This document shows positions 11,150-22,080 of a stretch of DNA of 64,000 nt, piece after piece. The translations under genes were made by a program, and so were the position numbers. Position 1 is the first letter of the stretch. Each line of letters opens with the position of its first letter. The DNA comes from Saturnia japonica. Taxonomy: Eukaryota; Arthropoda; Insecta; Lepidoptera; Saturniidae. The stretch is from positions 9,300,001-9,364,000 of the forward strand of contig CM065309.1 of NCBI GenBank assembly GCA_033032175.1. The letters run 5' to 3'. Under the pieces are notes generated by a model. The model made no database searches. It was given only the letters and a program-made list of their open reading frames with translations, and was not told the origin of the DNA.

Positions 11150-12126
11150 ACACACGTCTATTTAATTCCAAACTAAGCAAAGCTTGTATTATGATACTGT
11201 TCACCAGGGCCATCCTGGAATGATCGCGATAAAGTTGAGACTTAGGGCGAAGGTTTGGTGGCCTAACTATGATAACGACGTAGAAAATTTAGTACGGTTC
11301 TGTAAAGGATGCATACTTGTATCGGCACCAAATCCATCACACCCACTCAAGAGAAGAGAATTACCTACTCAATCCTGGGTTGATCTAGCCATACTTTCTA
11401 GGGCCGTTACCAAGTGTTGTTTAGTACGTCCGGTTTTCATAACTTCCGATAATGGCAAACAATTCATTAGCGCAGAGTTCAAGATTTATTGCCATGAAAA
11501 TGATATCAAACTATTTCATTCAATATCGTTCTGGCTGCAACAAAATGGGGAGGTGGAGCGACAGAACAGGGATATTATTAAACGTCTCAAAATATGTCAA
11601 GTAGATAGAAAAAGCTGGAAAGAAGCATTGACGGAGTATTTGACAATGTACAATACACACACACATACTATGTAATCCACATAGTGTAACTGGGAAAACA
11701 CCGGCAGAGCTATTCTTTCAAAGGAAGTTTAGGGACAAGATTCCGATGATAGATATCGTAGAACAAAGTTTTGGAGACATGGATGTAAGAGATAAAGTCA
11801 AAAAATTAAAAGAAAAAAGGAAAGAGTGTGCAGATAAAAGGCGAAGAGCACGCGATGTTGACATACAAGTGGGAGATAACGTTTATGTGAAGAATGCCAA
11901 TAAAGCGAATAAACTTAGTCTGAATTTTGATACAGCCACGCATATGGTTAAGTCTAAAAACAGAGATGTGGAATTACAGAACGATGAAACAGGGCAGCAG
12001 TTAAGAAGAAACATATTGCATTTAAAAAAAAGTGGAGGGAGAATGGAGACCTGTGAACAAAGAAGTCGATGGACAGATTTTAGAAATGGCAGTAGCAGAA
12101 AGTTCAGAAGAGAAGATGGAAGATAA
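11150..12126 (+). pseudogene. Pol fragment: integrase
   Basis: The frame at 11184-11675 reads VWWPNYDNDVENLVRFCKGC (end of the zinc-binding HHCC module). A jump follows, then FITSDNGKQFISAEF (second catalytic Asp) and QQNGEVERQNRDIIKRL (catalytic Glu). The segment with the first catalytic Asp has been deleted or scrambled between about 11385 and 11420. After a stop at a CA microsatellite (11655-11672), the frame at 11746-12126 carries a basic integrase tail with VGDNVYVKN. The protein cannot be functional as it stands. Confidence 0.8.
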
Positions 12127-12261
12127 TCCGAGTTTAGGGAACCAGAATTAAAAATATACAATTATAGTTGATTTTCAATCATGCAATCAGTAGTTATGGT
12201 AAATTGTTGAAGTAAGAATTTGAAAATTGTTTCATTAAATACTAATAAAATAAGGAAGAGA

Positions 12262-12415
12262 TGTAGTGTCTGTGAGTGAAAGAGAGGGAAGCATTAGGTC
12301 ATCTCTAGTGCACATGTGGTCGCAAAAGAGTGAGTTAGCTGTGAGTTAGCTGTGAGCGGCGGGAGTGCGTGGACATGTGCGTCCAAGAGCCGACAATAGA
12401 GAAAGATACACTACA
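12262..12415 (+). repeat. 3' LTR (154 bp)
   Basis: The termini are the same as in the 5' LTR. The extra 11 bp come from a local duplication of 'ttagctgtgag' near 12335-12356. The CATAC target duplication follows immediately. Confidence 0.92.
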
Positions 12416-12420
12416 CATAC

Positions 12421-12835
12421 GACACCTATAACAAAAAGCCCATTTTTAAAAATTTTTGTCTGCCTGTCTGTCTGTTGTTCCAGGTAATCTCCGAAACGGT
12501 TGGACCGATTTTGACGGGACATTCACTGGTACATAACTGATGTTATAGGGAGTAACTTAGGTTACATTTATTTTAGAAAAAGAACTGCATGAACTAGAAA
12601 TCCGCAAAAATAAAAAAACTGGTCATGGTGAATCAATTCGGGCGCTTAATTGGCTTACGCTGAGTAAACAACAAGAGATATAGCAAACTTATGTACTACA
12701 TGTTTGTAGGCATTAAAAAGACCTACAAAAAAGTCAGGGAGGGTATATGTCTATCTTCTAAGGAACACCCACAATAAGCACAGGCATTATGTAGTTCTCA
12801 TGAGCGAAGCTACGGGCATAGCTAGTTTATTAATA
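12421..12835. mobile_element. LINE-tail/terminal repeat with 'ctgtctgtctgt' motif
   Basis: The stretch 'gcctgtctgtctgttgttcc' followed by 'ctccgaaacggttggaccga' and 'ttttgacgggacattcactg' is a common lepidopteran interspersed sequence. A related block lies in the opposite orientation at 44,600-44,690. The right end, 'gcgaagctacgggcatagct', is also typical of such repeats. No coding capacity is seen. Confidence 0.5.
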
Positions 12836-12855
12836 AGATAATAAGTATAACTTAC

Positions 12856-13135
12856 CAAGTCATCAACTCTTCAGTAGAAAACCCTAATTTATTTCTATCT
12901 TCCTTACATATTAATGTGACTAAAGCGTTTAAATATGATAACCTGCGACTGTCAGATCCATTTCTTTGCATGCCTCTTAAGCCTGGACGATATTCTAATG
13001 GAACAGTTTTGTTAGATGGAGATGTGTCAGTTTGAAATGGTTTTTTCAAGTAAAGGCCTTGTATTATGTCCACAATATTTTGTTCAGGTGATTTATTCTT
13101 AGTGTCCAGCTTAAACAAATCAACACCATGTTTAC
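12856..13135 (-). CDS. Orphan coding exon of an unidentified host gene
   Basis: On the minus strand a 280-bp open segment is bounded by a good acceptor (pyrimidine-rich, ending 'catctttcag', just above 13135) and a strong donor ('acttg|gtaagt' at 12855-12856). It starts in phase 1 and ends in phase 2. The translation begins KHGVDLFKLDTKNKSPEQ and ends DRNKLGFSTEELMT. Its balanced composition looks protein-like, unlike the surrounding AT-rich noise. I do not recognise the family and assign no function. No partner exon with a matching phase was found nearby, so the gene would have to extend through long introns. A pseudogene or chance frame remains possible. Confidence 0.5.
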
Positions 13136-13378
13136 CTGAAAGATGTAGTAACAATTAGCAAAAGATAAATGACATTACAACATGTATGTATAGTGTATAT
13201 TACAGATCAGTTATATTTTTAATCTCCGCCAGAGTATATTTGTGTTGCAGGTGCAAAATCTGCTATCAAAATCTTACTTTTCAGGTTCTTTAAAAATTGT
13301 TCTTATTTTTACTAATAATATCTTTATATTTGTTGGTAATAACATCATAGCATTGATTACTTTCATAAATTTACTATA

Positions 13379-13920
13379 CTATTTCCATTTCTTTATTTTC
13401 TCGATGACAGTTCTAATTTGATAGTTGTAGTGTTGTGACCAAATAAGTAATGATATCGATCGCATATGTCGATGTCTATGACGATTCATCAGATTTTGAT
13501 TAAAATAAATAAACAAAGATTACATGTCGTTATAATTATTATGTTTCATTGTCAAGTGCCTATCTATCTATACCTACTTATTTTACAACAGCTTCGAAAA
13601 TTTTGAAGTAGTTGGCATTATCAATCAAGAATTAATACGTGTAACATCTTGTAATGAAATATAATATTAGTTAATAAATTTGTACAAAAGTATCCAGCAG
13701 TAGTTTAGTTTCTTACATTTTGTAAAAAAATATCGGGTCTGTTATCGTGTTACGTTTATCGATATAGCTACATCCCTATCAGTTTCTCCGACTCTGGTAT
13801 AACCTTGTACGTGTGTAAACGTCATATTTTTATAAAATAATGCATACATAATGTAAAAAAGACGCTCGGTCAAGTTTTCACAGGAGCTGTCATCGAGAAC
13901 ATAAAGAAATGGAAGTGGTA
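13379..13920. mobile_element. MITE-like element with ~36-bp terminal inverted repeats
   Basis: The left end ('tttccatttctttattttct' then 'cgatgacagttct', ~13379-13414) is the inverted match of the right end ('agctgtcatcgagaacataa' then 'agaaatggaagtgg', ~13885-13918). The interior of about 470 bp has no coding capacity and contains TATCGATA-like motifs near 13455 and 13758. This is the pattern of a non-autonomous DNA transposon. Confidence 0.6.
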
Positions 13921-14044
13921 TATATAGTTTCTATTTATATTTAAAAAAAAAATTATATATCCCTAAACATTTTTGTTAAATATCAAGAAAAAATTCGCGG
14001 TATAACTAAAAATAGCATAGCTAGAGTCGCAAATTATTGTTATA

Positions 14045-14325
14045 CTAGCTGTACCCCACGTTTTCTCATGTTAATTTTATATGGCAAACATCGCCAACGC
14101 ACCCGTGTAGACAATTTTTTATACTTTGTGTAAAACTATCGACATTTTTATGAGGAATAAATTAATTTTTCAAATTATAATATAGCCTATGTTAGTCGCT
14201 GATACTATAGCTTTACGTTGGTTAAAGAATTTTTAAAATCGGTCCAGTAGTTTTTGAGCTTATCCACTACAAACAAAAAAACTAACAAAAAATCAAATCT
14301 TTCCTCTTTATAATATTGGTACAGA
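14045..14325 (+). mobile_element. LINE 3' tail (RTE-like)
   Basis: The block opens with 'actagctgtaccccacg' and closes with 'aaaatcggtccagtagtttt', 'gagcttatccactacaaac' and 'ctctttataatattggtac'. This is the usual layout of the 3' end of RTE-type retroposons in Lepidoptera. No open reading frame remains. Confidence 0.5.
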
Positions 14326-14328
14326 TTA

Positions 14329-14360
14329 GGTCCTTACATATGAAATTAGTGTTATAATAT
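14329..14360. mobile_element. Solo mariner inverted repeat
   Basis: 'taggtccttacatatgaaat' resembles the terminal repeat of the mariner that begins immediately afterwards (14361) and the ends of the mariners near 46,040 and 54,080. It is a lone end left by another, related insertion. Confidence 0.5.
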
Positions 14361-15644
14361 TAGGTCTTTACCTATGAAATTGCCGTTTTGTATGAAAAAA
14401 GTTAAACGATTTTTTTTCATGTATTTTTTATTTGTATTAATCGAAGTAATCACCCATGCAATCAATGCATCTTTGCCAGCGCAGTGGCAGTTTATTGATG
14501 CCCTTCTTAAAGAAATCAGCTGGAAGGGAGGCAACAAATTCTTCAAAGGCATTTTGTACTGTCTCTCGGGTATTGAATTTTTTTCCCGCCAAGTAGTTAT
14601 CCAAATTCTGGAAAAAGTAGTAGTCTGTAGGTGCAAGGTCCGGTGAGTAGGGCGGATAAAGAAGAACTTCCAACCCCAGTTCTTGCAACTTGGCGACCGT
14701 CTGCTGTGCAGTATGAGGTCGCGCATTGTCGTGCAGGAGCAGCGGAGACGAGCGATTGACCAGTGCTGGTTGGAGATTTGCCAGCTTCTCCATCATTGTG
14801 TTCAGTTTTTCACAGTACACATTTACAGTAATGCTCACCCCGTTTGGTAAGAAGCTGTGATAAATCACACCGGCGCTAGACCACCAAACAGTGACCATCA
14901 CTTTTCTAGGGGTAAGTTTTCGTTTAAGGCATTGTTTAGGTGCTGAACCATGATCCAACCAACTTGCTGAGCGCTTGCGGTTATCAAACAGAATCCATTT
15001 TTCATCGCAGGTAACAATGCGGTTCAAAATTGCTTCATTTTTGTGTCTGTTAAGCAGTGCAAGGCACATCTCGACGCGTACTTCGCGCTGGCGATCATTG
15101 AGTTCGTGGAGCACCCATTTTTCAAGCTTTTTACCTTGCAAATTTGACGCAAATGGACCAATATTGTTTTGACGCTAATGTTGAAAGCTGCTGCTAATTC
15201 AGCCGTAGATTGTGTATCATCAGCTTCCACAATCGCCTTTAATTCGCCATTGTCGACCAAAGTCTTCGGACGACCGCGAGGTTCATTTTTCAGGTCGAAA
15301 TTCCCAGAACAGAAGCGAGCAAACCAATAACAGGTGGTGCGTTGGTTTGTAGTTTTAGCTCCGTAAACGTCGTTGATGTTGCGTGCCGCTTGTGCCGCGT
15401 TGCTGCCACGACGGTACTCATATTCCATAATTACACGAATTTTTAACGTATCCATGATGACAAAAAAGATTGAAATGCGATGAAAATGTAACACTAATCA
15501 ATAAACAAATGACTACTTTTGGAAAAAGAATTCCATGTTTTTAAAATAAAATTAATTTGAAATTAGAATTCTTAGCCAAACAAAAATTATTTTGATTTGA
15601 AATGGCCAGTACTGCAGAACGGCAATTTCATAGGTAAAGACCTA
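14361..15644 (-). mobile_element. Nearly intact mariner transposon (cecropia-type)
   Basis: The ends are perfect 27-bp inverted repeats: 'ggtctttacctatgaaattg' at 14363 onward, and its complement ending at 15642. They are flanked by the TA target duplication (14361-14362 and 15643-15644). The total is about 1.28 kb, normal for mariner. The transposase lies on the minus strand and is broken by only one frameshift. The intact ends and the single defect make it the youngest DNA transposon in the window apart from the tandem unit. Confidence 0.93.
14437..15455 (-). pseudogene. Mariner transposase with a single frameshift
   Basis: The enzyme would cut and rejoin mariner ends at TA sites. Translation starts at 15455 (MDTLKIRVIMEYEYRRG). 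A helix-turn-helix region follows (GSNAAQAARNINDVYG, then GRPKTLVDNGELKAIVEADD and STAELAAAFNISVKTILVHL). The frame changes by one base near 15143. The second part, running to 14437, reads WVLHELNDRQ, IVTCDEKWILFDN with the first catalytic Asp, LLLHDNARPHTAQ with the second, and YPPYSPDLAPTDYYFF with the third; the last two have 34 residues between them (DD34D). It ends with RWQRCIDCMGDYFD. The combined length of about 340 residues is normal for the family. All catalytic residues are present, so only the frameshift obviously inactivates it. Confidence 0.93.
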
Positions 15645-17349
15645 TTATGTATATGGAAAAAGTTATTATGACATTATACATTTAATCAATCGAAGTATGT
15701 ACCATTATTATCTATACTTTTTCGCCATTTTATAGGTCATTGATTTCATTGCTGAATAAATTGTGGGACCGAGAATGAACACAATCTTTGAAGGCGGTTT
15801 GGACAGTCTCATCGCAATATACAATACGTACGTCGTACAATATATATGTTTAAAATTATATATTGCTCAATACTACACAAACACAAAAAATTTGAAATAC
15901 TACGAACATGAAACACGAACCTGTCGGCCAGGGTTCAGAGCCTTTAGTAAATCCTGTCACACCTACACTGTGTACTTCGACACAAGTGACGTCACAGCGT
16001 GAAATTGCCGCTCAGATTATTTAATTTGTACCCGATTTAATCAAAATTGAATAACTCCTTAATTTTTCAAAATATTGAAATAGTTCTTTCACCATGATTA
16101 ACGTATTTTTATTATATATTATATTACAATTTATATAAATTGTATTTATTTTGGTGTCATTGGAAAGTTCCTCATTCCCATGGATAATAATGCCCCTGGC
16201 CGAAGTTATAGCGTGTTCCGAGTTTCAAAGTCAAATTTGCAATATTGGGAGTTGAAATTGGAATAACAATAATAAATGATAAGATTTCGATTTGGTTTTC
16301 GGTTAACTCACTCGCTCGTCATTTCTTCATCGCAAATTTCCAATCTTTCTTCAAATTTCCTACTGTTTACTTTTGAATGGCTAAACCATAGATAAAACTT
16401 TACTATCCCTTTTATTTAAATAATATAATTTATAGTATTTTATATTTATAAAAGAAATTTAGTGTAAAATTAATTTTACACTATTTTATATTTATTGCAA
16501 CTATCAAAATATTGCTATAAAAGTGCATGGTATTAGCTGTGTTAGCAGAATAACATTATAATAAAACAAAATACATTTTGAAAAATTGCTTGATTATATA
16601 TTTGTATACTATTTTCACTTCTTATGAATGGCGACATGCGTAAAGAACACAATTCCGCCAGTGTCATGTGGTTAAAATTTAAACGAAGGAGATTGACCGG
16701 TGGAAAGCTCTGGTCTGTTCTATAGAAGTAGACCAGTGTTATTTTGCCTCTAAGCCGAGTTAACCAAAACAAAAGAGACAACACAACATATAACAACCCA
16801 AACACCATGCACTAGAAGTCTATATTACAACTAATAATAATATATTACACTACAACTAGGGCTAATACTACACTATAATATACAGGGTGTCAGGTAATGA
16901 ATGGATAACCTTGAAATGGTTTATAGAAGCACTTATGGCCGTTCAGAAAAGAATGCGAAACAAAATATATCCTAAGATATGACTTTTTTAAATAAAAAAC
17001 TACAAATTTGTACCTTGTTTTACATTCTTGTACACTGCGACCACAAATGACTGAATTCTATCGGTTTTTTGTTGATCTATTATTATACGCTAACTATGCC
17101 AATCGATAAGCAATAAATAGTTTGACTAGCTATGGTACTATTAAAAAAATAAAAACGAATTAATTTTTCTGTGAGAAATTTGCTAAAATATTTTTTTTTT
17201 ATAAAGTTTAAGCTTCTTGGGTATAAAAAAATGTATGAAAACATGAGTGGCCAATAATTTTAATATAATTTCGGTTTTGAGTAGATTTCATAATGGTATA
17301 ATTAATTACTGTATCTTCTGTAAATAGTGAATTATTGCTATTAAATTAG
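15645..17349. other. AT-rich intergenic DNA
   Basis: No gene is recognised. At 16,884 'acagggtgtcaggtaatgaa' looks like the end of an insect transposon seen elsewhere with 'acagggtgt' ends, but no partner end is visible. At 16,140-16,260 and 36,270-36,450 there are loosely similar phrases ('gaaagttcctcattcccatg', 'gtttcaaggtcaaatctgaa'), hinting at one more diverged interspersed repeat. An 88-codon minus-strand frame at 16,542-16,808 has no recognisable domain. Confidence 0.5.
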
Positions 17350-17499
17350 AAATGAGCAAATTTGATTAAGGTATGACCTAACCTTAGACAACATATAGTG
17401 GAACATGTGGACTTACTGGCATTCCTAAATTCGATTTGATGAAAACTCAGGTTGGATTTTATTTTATTCCTGGAGGACCACTATGCCCTTGTCCAAGAG

Positions 17500-18030
17500 G
17501 AACACATATTTGGTTTGACTTGAGCACACAGATCGTGAAAATAAATTTTGTTATATTCTAAAGAGCCTGAGTTAATGACCATTTTTGCACAAGAATCGGC
17601 AGTCTCATTGCCCATGATACGAGTGTCTCCGGGAATACAAGCTAGAACTATATTTAGACCTAAGTTATGACAATCATACAGTGCCTGCCTATCTGTAGTA
17701 TTACTGGGAAATTGGATTTTGACCAGAATGAGTTGGTTAATTTAGATAAGCTGAAGGCCACTCTTACAGTCAGAAAAAATTATAGATTTATTCAAGCAGT
17801 GAGATTTTATATAAAGTATAGCTTCCAATATAGTTATGCACTCTCCTGTAAATACAGACGTTAGAGGAGGACATTTAAAATTAAGAGCAATTCTGTATTT
17901 GGGGATCCAAACCGCAGAGTCTACTCAGCTATTTTCAGAGTACTTTGAGGCATCAGTAAATATGGGTAACCACTCTGCCCAATCACTGGTTATAATTTGA
18001 GTAAAAATTTTGTTACACTTAATGGTGTCT
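17500..18030 (-). pseudogene. LINE ORF2: RNase H domain
   Basis: The minus strand reads WLPIFTDASKYSENS, SVFTGECITILEAILYIKSH, SIIFSDCKSGLQLI and VLACIPGDTRIMGNETADSC. These give the Asp, Glu, Asp and final Asp expected of an RNase H active site. Stops follow 'YSENS' and 'GLQLI'. The presence of this domain is the main reason for placing the element in the I group rather than Jockey or CR1. Confidence 0.75.
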
Positions 18031-18065
18031 GATTCCAAAGTTCAACATAACATGTGGTTGAAAAA

Positions 18066-19290
18066 TCAGGGCTTTGTAAGAAATACAAAATAAGGAATTG
18101 ATAGGATATTGGTTAACAGGGTGAGGGAGACGGGTATACTTAATGAATGATTGAAGGATACATGGGAGATTACATTGGTGACCCTGAGATTCATAGCTAT
18201 GTAGTAATTCAAAGAATTTTGAACGATATGAAAAACAAATCTGTCTGATAGGAAATGTCTTCGAAGGTAAGGAGGGAGTTCAACGCACTCCACCTGCATC
18301 GCATTAATTGGTGAGGACTTCATTGCGCCCATTATGATGCGAAGGCACCCAGATTGTATTTTACAAACTTTCTCTAAAGCAGCTATATTGCATGGATCTA
18401 AAATAAAAGTTACATAATCCATATGACTGTGGATGATGGCATAATAAAGTATCTTTTGTGTAAAGGGATGAGCTCCCCACCAGACACCAGATAAAGATCG
18501 TAAAATAATAATTCCGTGCTCACATTTTTTGACAACATGATCAAAGTGTGACAGTCCAGAAAGTCTGGAATCAAGGATAACACCTAGAAACTTTGCAAAA
18601 CTTTTTTCCGGTATGAGTTCTCCATTTAAGAAAATTGATGATGGTATTATGTGTCTTTTTTTTGTAAATGACACTAAATAACTCTTAGCAATAGACAGGG
18701 ATAGCCTGTGTTCTTCTAACCAGATCTGTAAATAAATCAGTGCACAATTGAAATAACTGGATGCACTAATGACGGACTCCACAGAGGCATAAAGAACAAT
18801 GTCATCCTCATACTGCAAAATCTGACAAAAAGAGCTCACAGATTGTTCAAGGTCATAAGTATATAGGTTAAATAATAGAGGGCTAAGAACTGAACCTTAA
18901 GAAAGGCTCTTCCAGATTATTCGGGATATCAAGAATGATCCTTGTGATTTCACTAAAATAGTTCTTTCCTTTAACATATTCATTATGCATCTGACCAACT
19001 TCTCAGGGACTCTCAGCTGTAATAATTTATTTCTAAGCACTGGAAGACGGACATTGTCATAAGCGGACATTATGTCTAAGAACACACCAACAAGGACACC
19101 CTTGTTGCCGAAGGCTAAATGGATATCAATTGTTAAAATACTGATACTATTGAGGGAGCTCATACCCTTTCTAAAGCCAAACTGTGACTGTGGAAGTATT
19201 TTATTCTTTTCTACCCACCACTGTAAACGGTTTTTAATCATTTGTTCTAAAACTTTTGATAAGACTGAAGATAGTGCAATTGGATGATGT
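18066..19290 (-). pseudogene. LINE ORF2: reverse transcriptase
   Basis: The block reads MIKNRLQWWVEKNKILPQSQ, FGFRKGMSSLNSISIL, then VGVFLDIMSAYDNV with the first catalytic Asp (19,241-18,897). After a stop it continues with CQILQYEDDIVLYAS, FLNGELIPEKSFAKFLGVIL and the thumb region to 18,066. The usual YADD motif reads YEDD, a change at the residue before the two aspartates. It is interrupted by a stop near 18,897 and by further frame changes upstream. Confidence 0.85.
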
Positions 19291-19739
19291 GAGTTGGTAT
19301 TTGAAGGATCTTTACCGGGTTTAAGAATTGAAAGAACAATTTGCCTATGAGGTTGCAGGGATAATGCCTTGATCGAAAAGACTGTTAATTATCTGTAAGT
19401 AAAATAGCTTGGTTTTTATGCGCCCAGCATGTGAATGACTAGGGGATGCCATTCGTACCTGGGGAAGAGTCAACCGTGCCATCTAGGGCGTGTTGAAGTT
19501 CTAAAAAATTAAAAGGACAATCCATTCCTCCTTGAGAAGAGAGATATGAGCTTGGAGAAAAAAGAGTCATAGTCAGGAGAATAAGGAGGAGCCAGTTTGT
19601 CAGCAAAACTGCCTACCCAAAATGATGAGTCACTGAAAAGAAAGTCATGGAACTCATAAGATCCTTGAAAACACTTGATTTGTTTCCAAATCAAGGCTAC
19701 AGGAATTCTCAGGGACAAACCTTCACAAAAACGAATCCA

Positions 19740-20740
19740 ACAGTCTTTTTTTAGATGAAAGTAGTCTTTGCACTTGAGCTGCCAGTTTTTGGTAGTTCAG
19801 AAAGTTTGCCATGGTCATGGATGTATTATAATTAATCTCTGCATTATTTCTTTGCCTAATTAGAGCAGTGCATTCTTTATCCCACAAAGGAAGAGATTTC
19901 ATAAATAAATTTTAGAACAGTATTTAAGAGGAATATGTGAATCTGCACAGGCTATAATATTATCTGTAAATAATTTGTAGGAAATAGGGATTTCCTGTTT
20001 TGCCATCGAGAGAAGAGAAGTAGGCTACCCAATCAGCAGAGGATAATCTATATTTTAAAGCAGGAAGGAGTGGATTTAAAAAAGACTTTTTGAGGAATGG
20101 AAATAAAAATAGGGAAATGATCACTACCAAACGTCTTGCTAAGGATTTTCCAATAGAGGAGGGGAGCAATGGATGGGGAGATAGAGCTAGATGACAGCAC
20201 ATTTTGGATTTTGTGTAGGCAGGACTCAGCGTGTGGGCGAGCCATCATTCACTACTCATAAGTTTGCTTCATCAAAAATCTCTAGAAGAGAATAAGCAAA
20301 CAGATTGCAGTGACTTGAACCCCTTATGGTGTGGTGGGCATAAAAAATCTCCCATGACAATGACTGGAGGGGGAAGAGAAGAAATAATTAAGAGAAGATC
20401 TGGGATTAAAGAGGAACGGGGATGATGAACATAAACAGATAAGAAATTCATGCCATTAAACCTCAAGGCAACAGCATTTATTTTCTGGCTATGTTGAGGA
20501 AGGACAATATGAGAGTAAGGAAGGCAGTGTATTACAAACAAGGCACTCCCTGCATAACCATCATTTCTGTCATCCCGGACACAATAGTAGCTCGGAACTC
20601 GAAACGGGGAACCGGGCAACAACCATGTTTCCGAGATGGCAATGATAGATGGGGAAAATTCAGAAATGAGCTGTATAAGTCAGGTTTTCTCTGACAAATT
20701 CTTAGTGTTCCATTGAAGGACCTTGACTTGATCCATCTTT
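19740..20740 (-). pseudogene. LINE ORF2: AP-type endonuclease
   Basis: ORF2 appears to start at about 20,734 (MDQVKVLQWNTKNLSEKT). It continues through ISETWLLPGSPFRVPSYYCV and RDDRNDGYAGSALFV (20,622 on) to VIVMGDFLCPPHHKGF, where families of this type have a GDFNAHH-like motif. The Asn expected after GDF is Leu. Further down, SDHFPIFISI near 20,110 matches the SDHxPI motif that closes the endonuclease. The domain nicks the target DNA in this retrotransposon class. Frame changes around 20,270 and 20,050 break it. Confidence 0.8.
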
Positions 20741-20924
20741 AAATAGAATACTGACAATTTGAGCAAGCTTTTCTGCAACATTGGCCAGTAAACTGTTGCT
20801 ATACATAAAACTTAAACTTAAGACCATTGACAGCATCAAATCGAGTAAATTTGATGTTTCCCGTACAAATCGATTTGCTGTAGCACACACCCATTAGGAA
20901 GGGAAGAGGGTTCAGTGGCAATTA

Positions 20925-22046
20925 CAGTCTGGTGGGCCATCAAGTCATATGACTTACTAACAGGGGCTCTAGGTTAGGGGTTTATGTAAACAGTTTTTCT
21001 CTATGACCTAGTAGGAGTTTGAAGGGAATGAACTGAGGAACAGATATGGGAAATAACAGGAGGAGAAAAGAGTTCTCCTGCTGTTTCAGTATATGATCTT
21101 TGCACCGGTGGAAACTTTAGTGCTGCCTCCTCATAGGAAATACTGTCTTGGGACATTACTAACTTAATTGATCTTTGACTGTCCTGTCCCGGGCAGGTTC
21201 CATTAATTGAAAAATGTTTTCCAGGGCAATATAAACAAGAGGCTTTATCTTCAGATATACTGCATTCATTACCGGTATGAGGCTGGGCACATCTAAAACA
21301 TCTAGATTTAGATTTGCACTAGGGCTTTATGTGACGGAATCTGCAGCAGTTCAAATATTAGATGGTGGGAAGTTGGTATGTTTCAACAGGTAGAGACATA
21401 TAAAAAAAGTACAAATATTTTGGAAGGGTTTGTCCTTTAAGTGAGGACTATGGACTGATTTGGTATCCAGTTTAGATTTCATCAACAAATTTCTTTCTGT
21501 TTAATCTAAATGCCTTTAAAACAGGACCACAGCCATCAGGCAATTCTAGTGATTCAACCAGTTCATGCATTGACCACTCTATGGGGATATATCTGATGAG
21601 ACCCATTCTAGTTATATTGTAGCTTGGGATATTTACATAATATTTATTCAGTGGTAAAAGGAGGTTGTCTAGAAGTTTATTAGCATCTATTGATGATTTG
21701 AATTCCACTGAAATCTGGTTTCTACCTACTTTTTTCAGACTCCCAATACAGATGTTCTCAATTTTATTACTAGATAGGAACTGGCCGAACTTGATTGGTT
21801 GAATTATCATTCCTGCCGCCAGATCTGACTCGGAGCGGGAAACATGTACAATAAATGGCCTTTGTCTAAATTGTTGTAATTTTTAACACATTCTAATAAG
21901 CTTGGTTGCATGTACACGGTCGTAATTGATGGAGTAGCTGTAGTCGGGTCGGTAACTACTTTTTTAATTGGATCAGAACAACTTTTAGGTTCTCCATGAC
22001 GTTTTATAACTGTGTGGATCAGTTTTAACCCAGAACGGGTTACCAT
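20925..22046 (-). pseudogene. LINE ORF1 (gag-like, CCHC zinc knuckles)
   Basis: Fragments in different frames read MVTRSGLKLIHTVIKRHG (22046 on), then MIIQPIKFGQFLSS with an RNA-binding-like core ending LKAFRLNRKKFVDEI (21,810-21,472). The knuckles are CFRCAQPHTGNEC and CLYCPGKHFSINGTC (about 21,310-21,190). It ends SSQGPSMEH at 20,702 in one frame. ORF1 proteins of this group bind the element's RNA. At least two frame changes and a stop after the core make it non-functional. Confidence 0.75.
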
Positions 22047-22080
22047 AGGGTCATTTACAGATAGTTAATCTGGAGGATCT

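Larger units (their letters stand above)
10052..12420 (+). mobile_element. Deleted and rearranged Ty3/Gypsy-type LTR retrotransposon
   Basis: Two LTRs (10057-10199 and 12262-12415) starting TGTAGTG and ending CACTACA enclose about 2.06 kb. A 5-bp target duplication, CATAC, flanks them at 10052-10056 and 12416-12420, as expected for an LTR element. Downstream of the 5' LTR is 'ttttggcgaggaggac', in primer-binding-site position. A purine run, 'aaggaagaga', precedes the 3' LTR. Inside are an inverted gag fragment, an RNase H fragment, an integrase fragment and an integrase C-terminal tail. Most of gag, the protease and the RT core are missing, so it is non-autonomous. Confidence 0.9.
17350..22080 (-). 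mobile_element. Near-complete, decayed non-LTR retrotransposon of the I clade
   Basis: Reading right to left on the minus strand there is ORF1 (start 22046) with two CCHC knuckles, then ORF2 with an AP-type endonuclease, reverse transcriptase and C-terminal RNase H. That order, with CCHC ORF1 and an RNase H, fits the I group of LINEs. Many stops and frameshifts interrupt it. A second copy of the same family lies at 29,940-31,510. The 5' and 3' ends are approximate because no target duplication was found. Confidence 0.85.
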
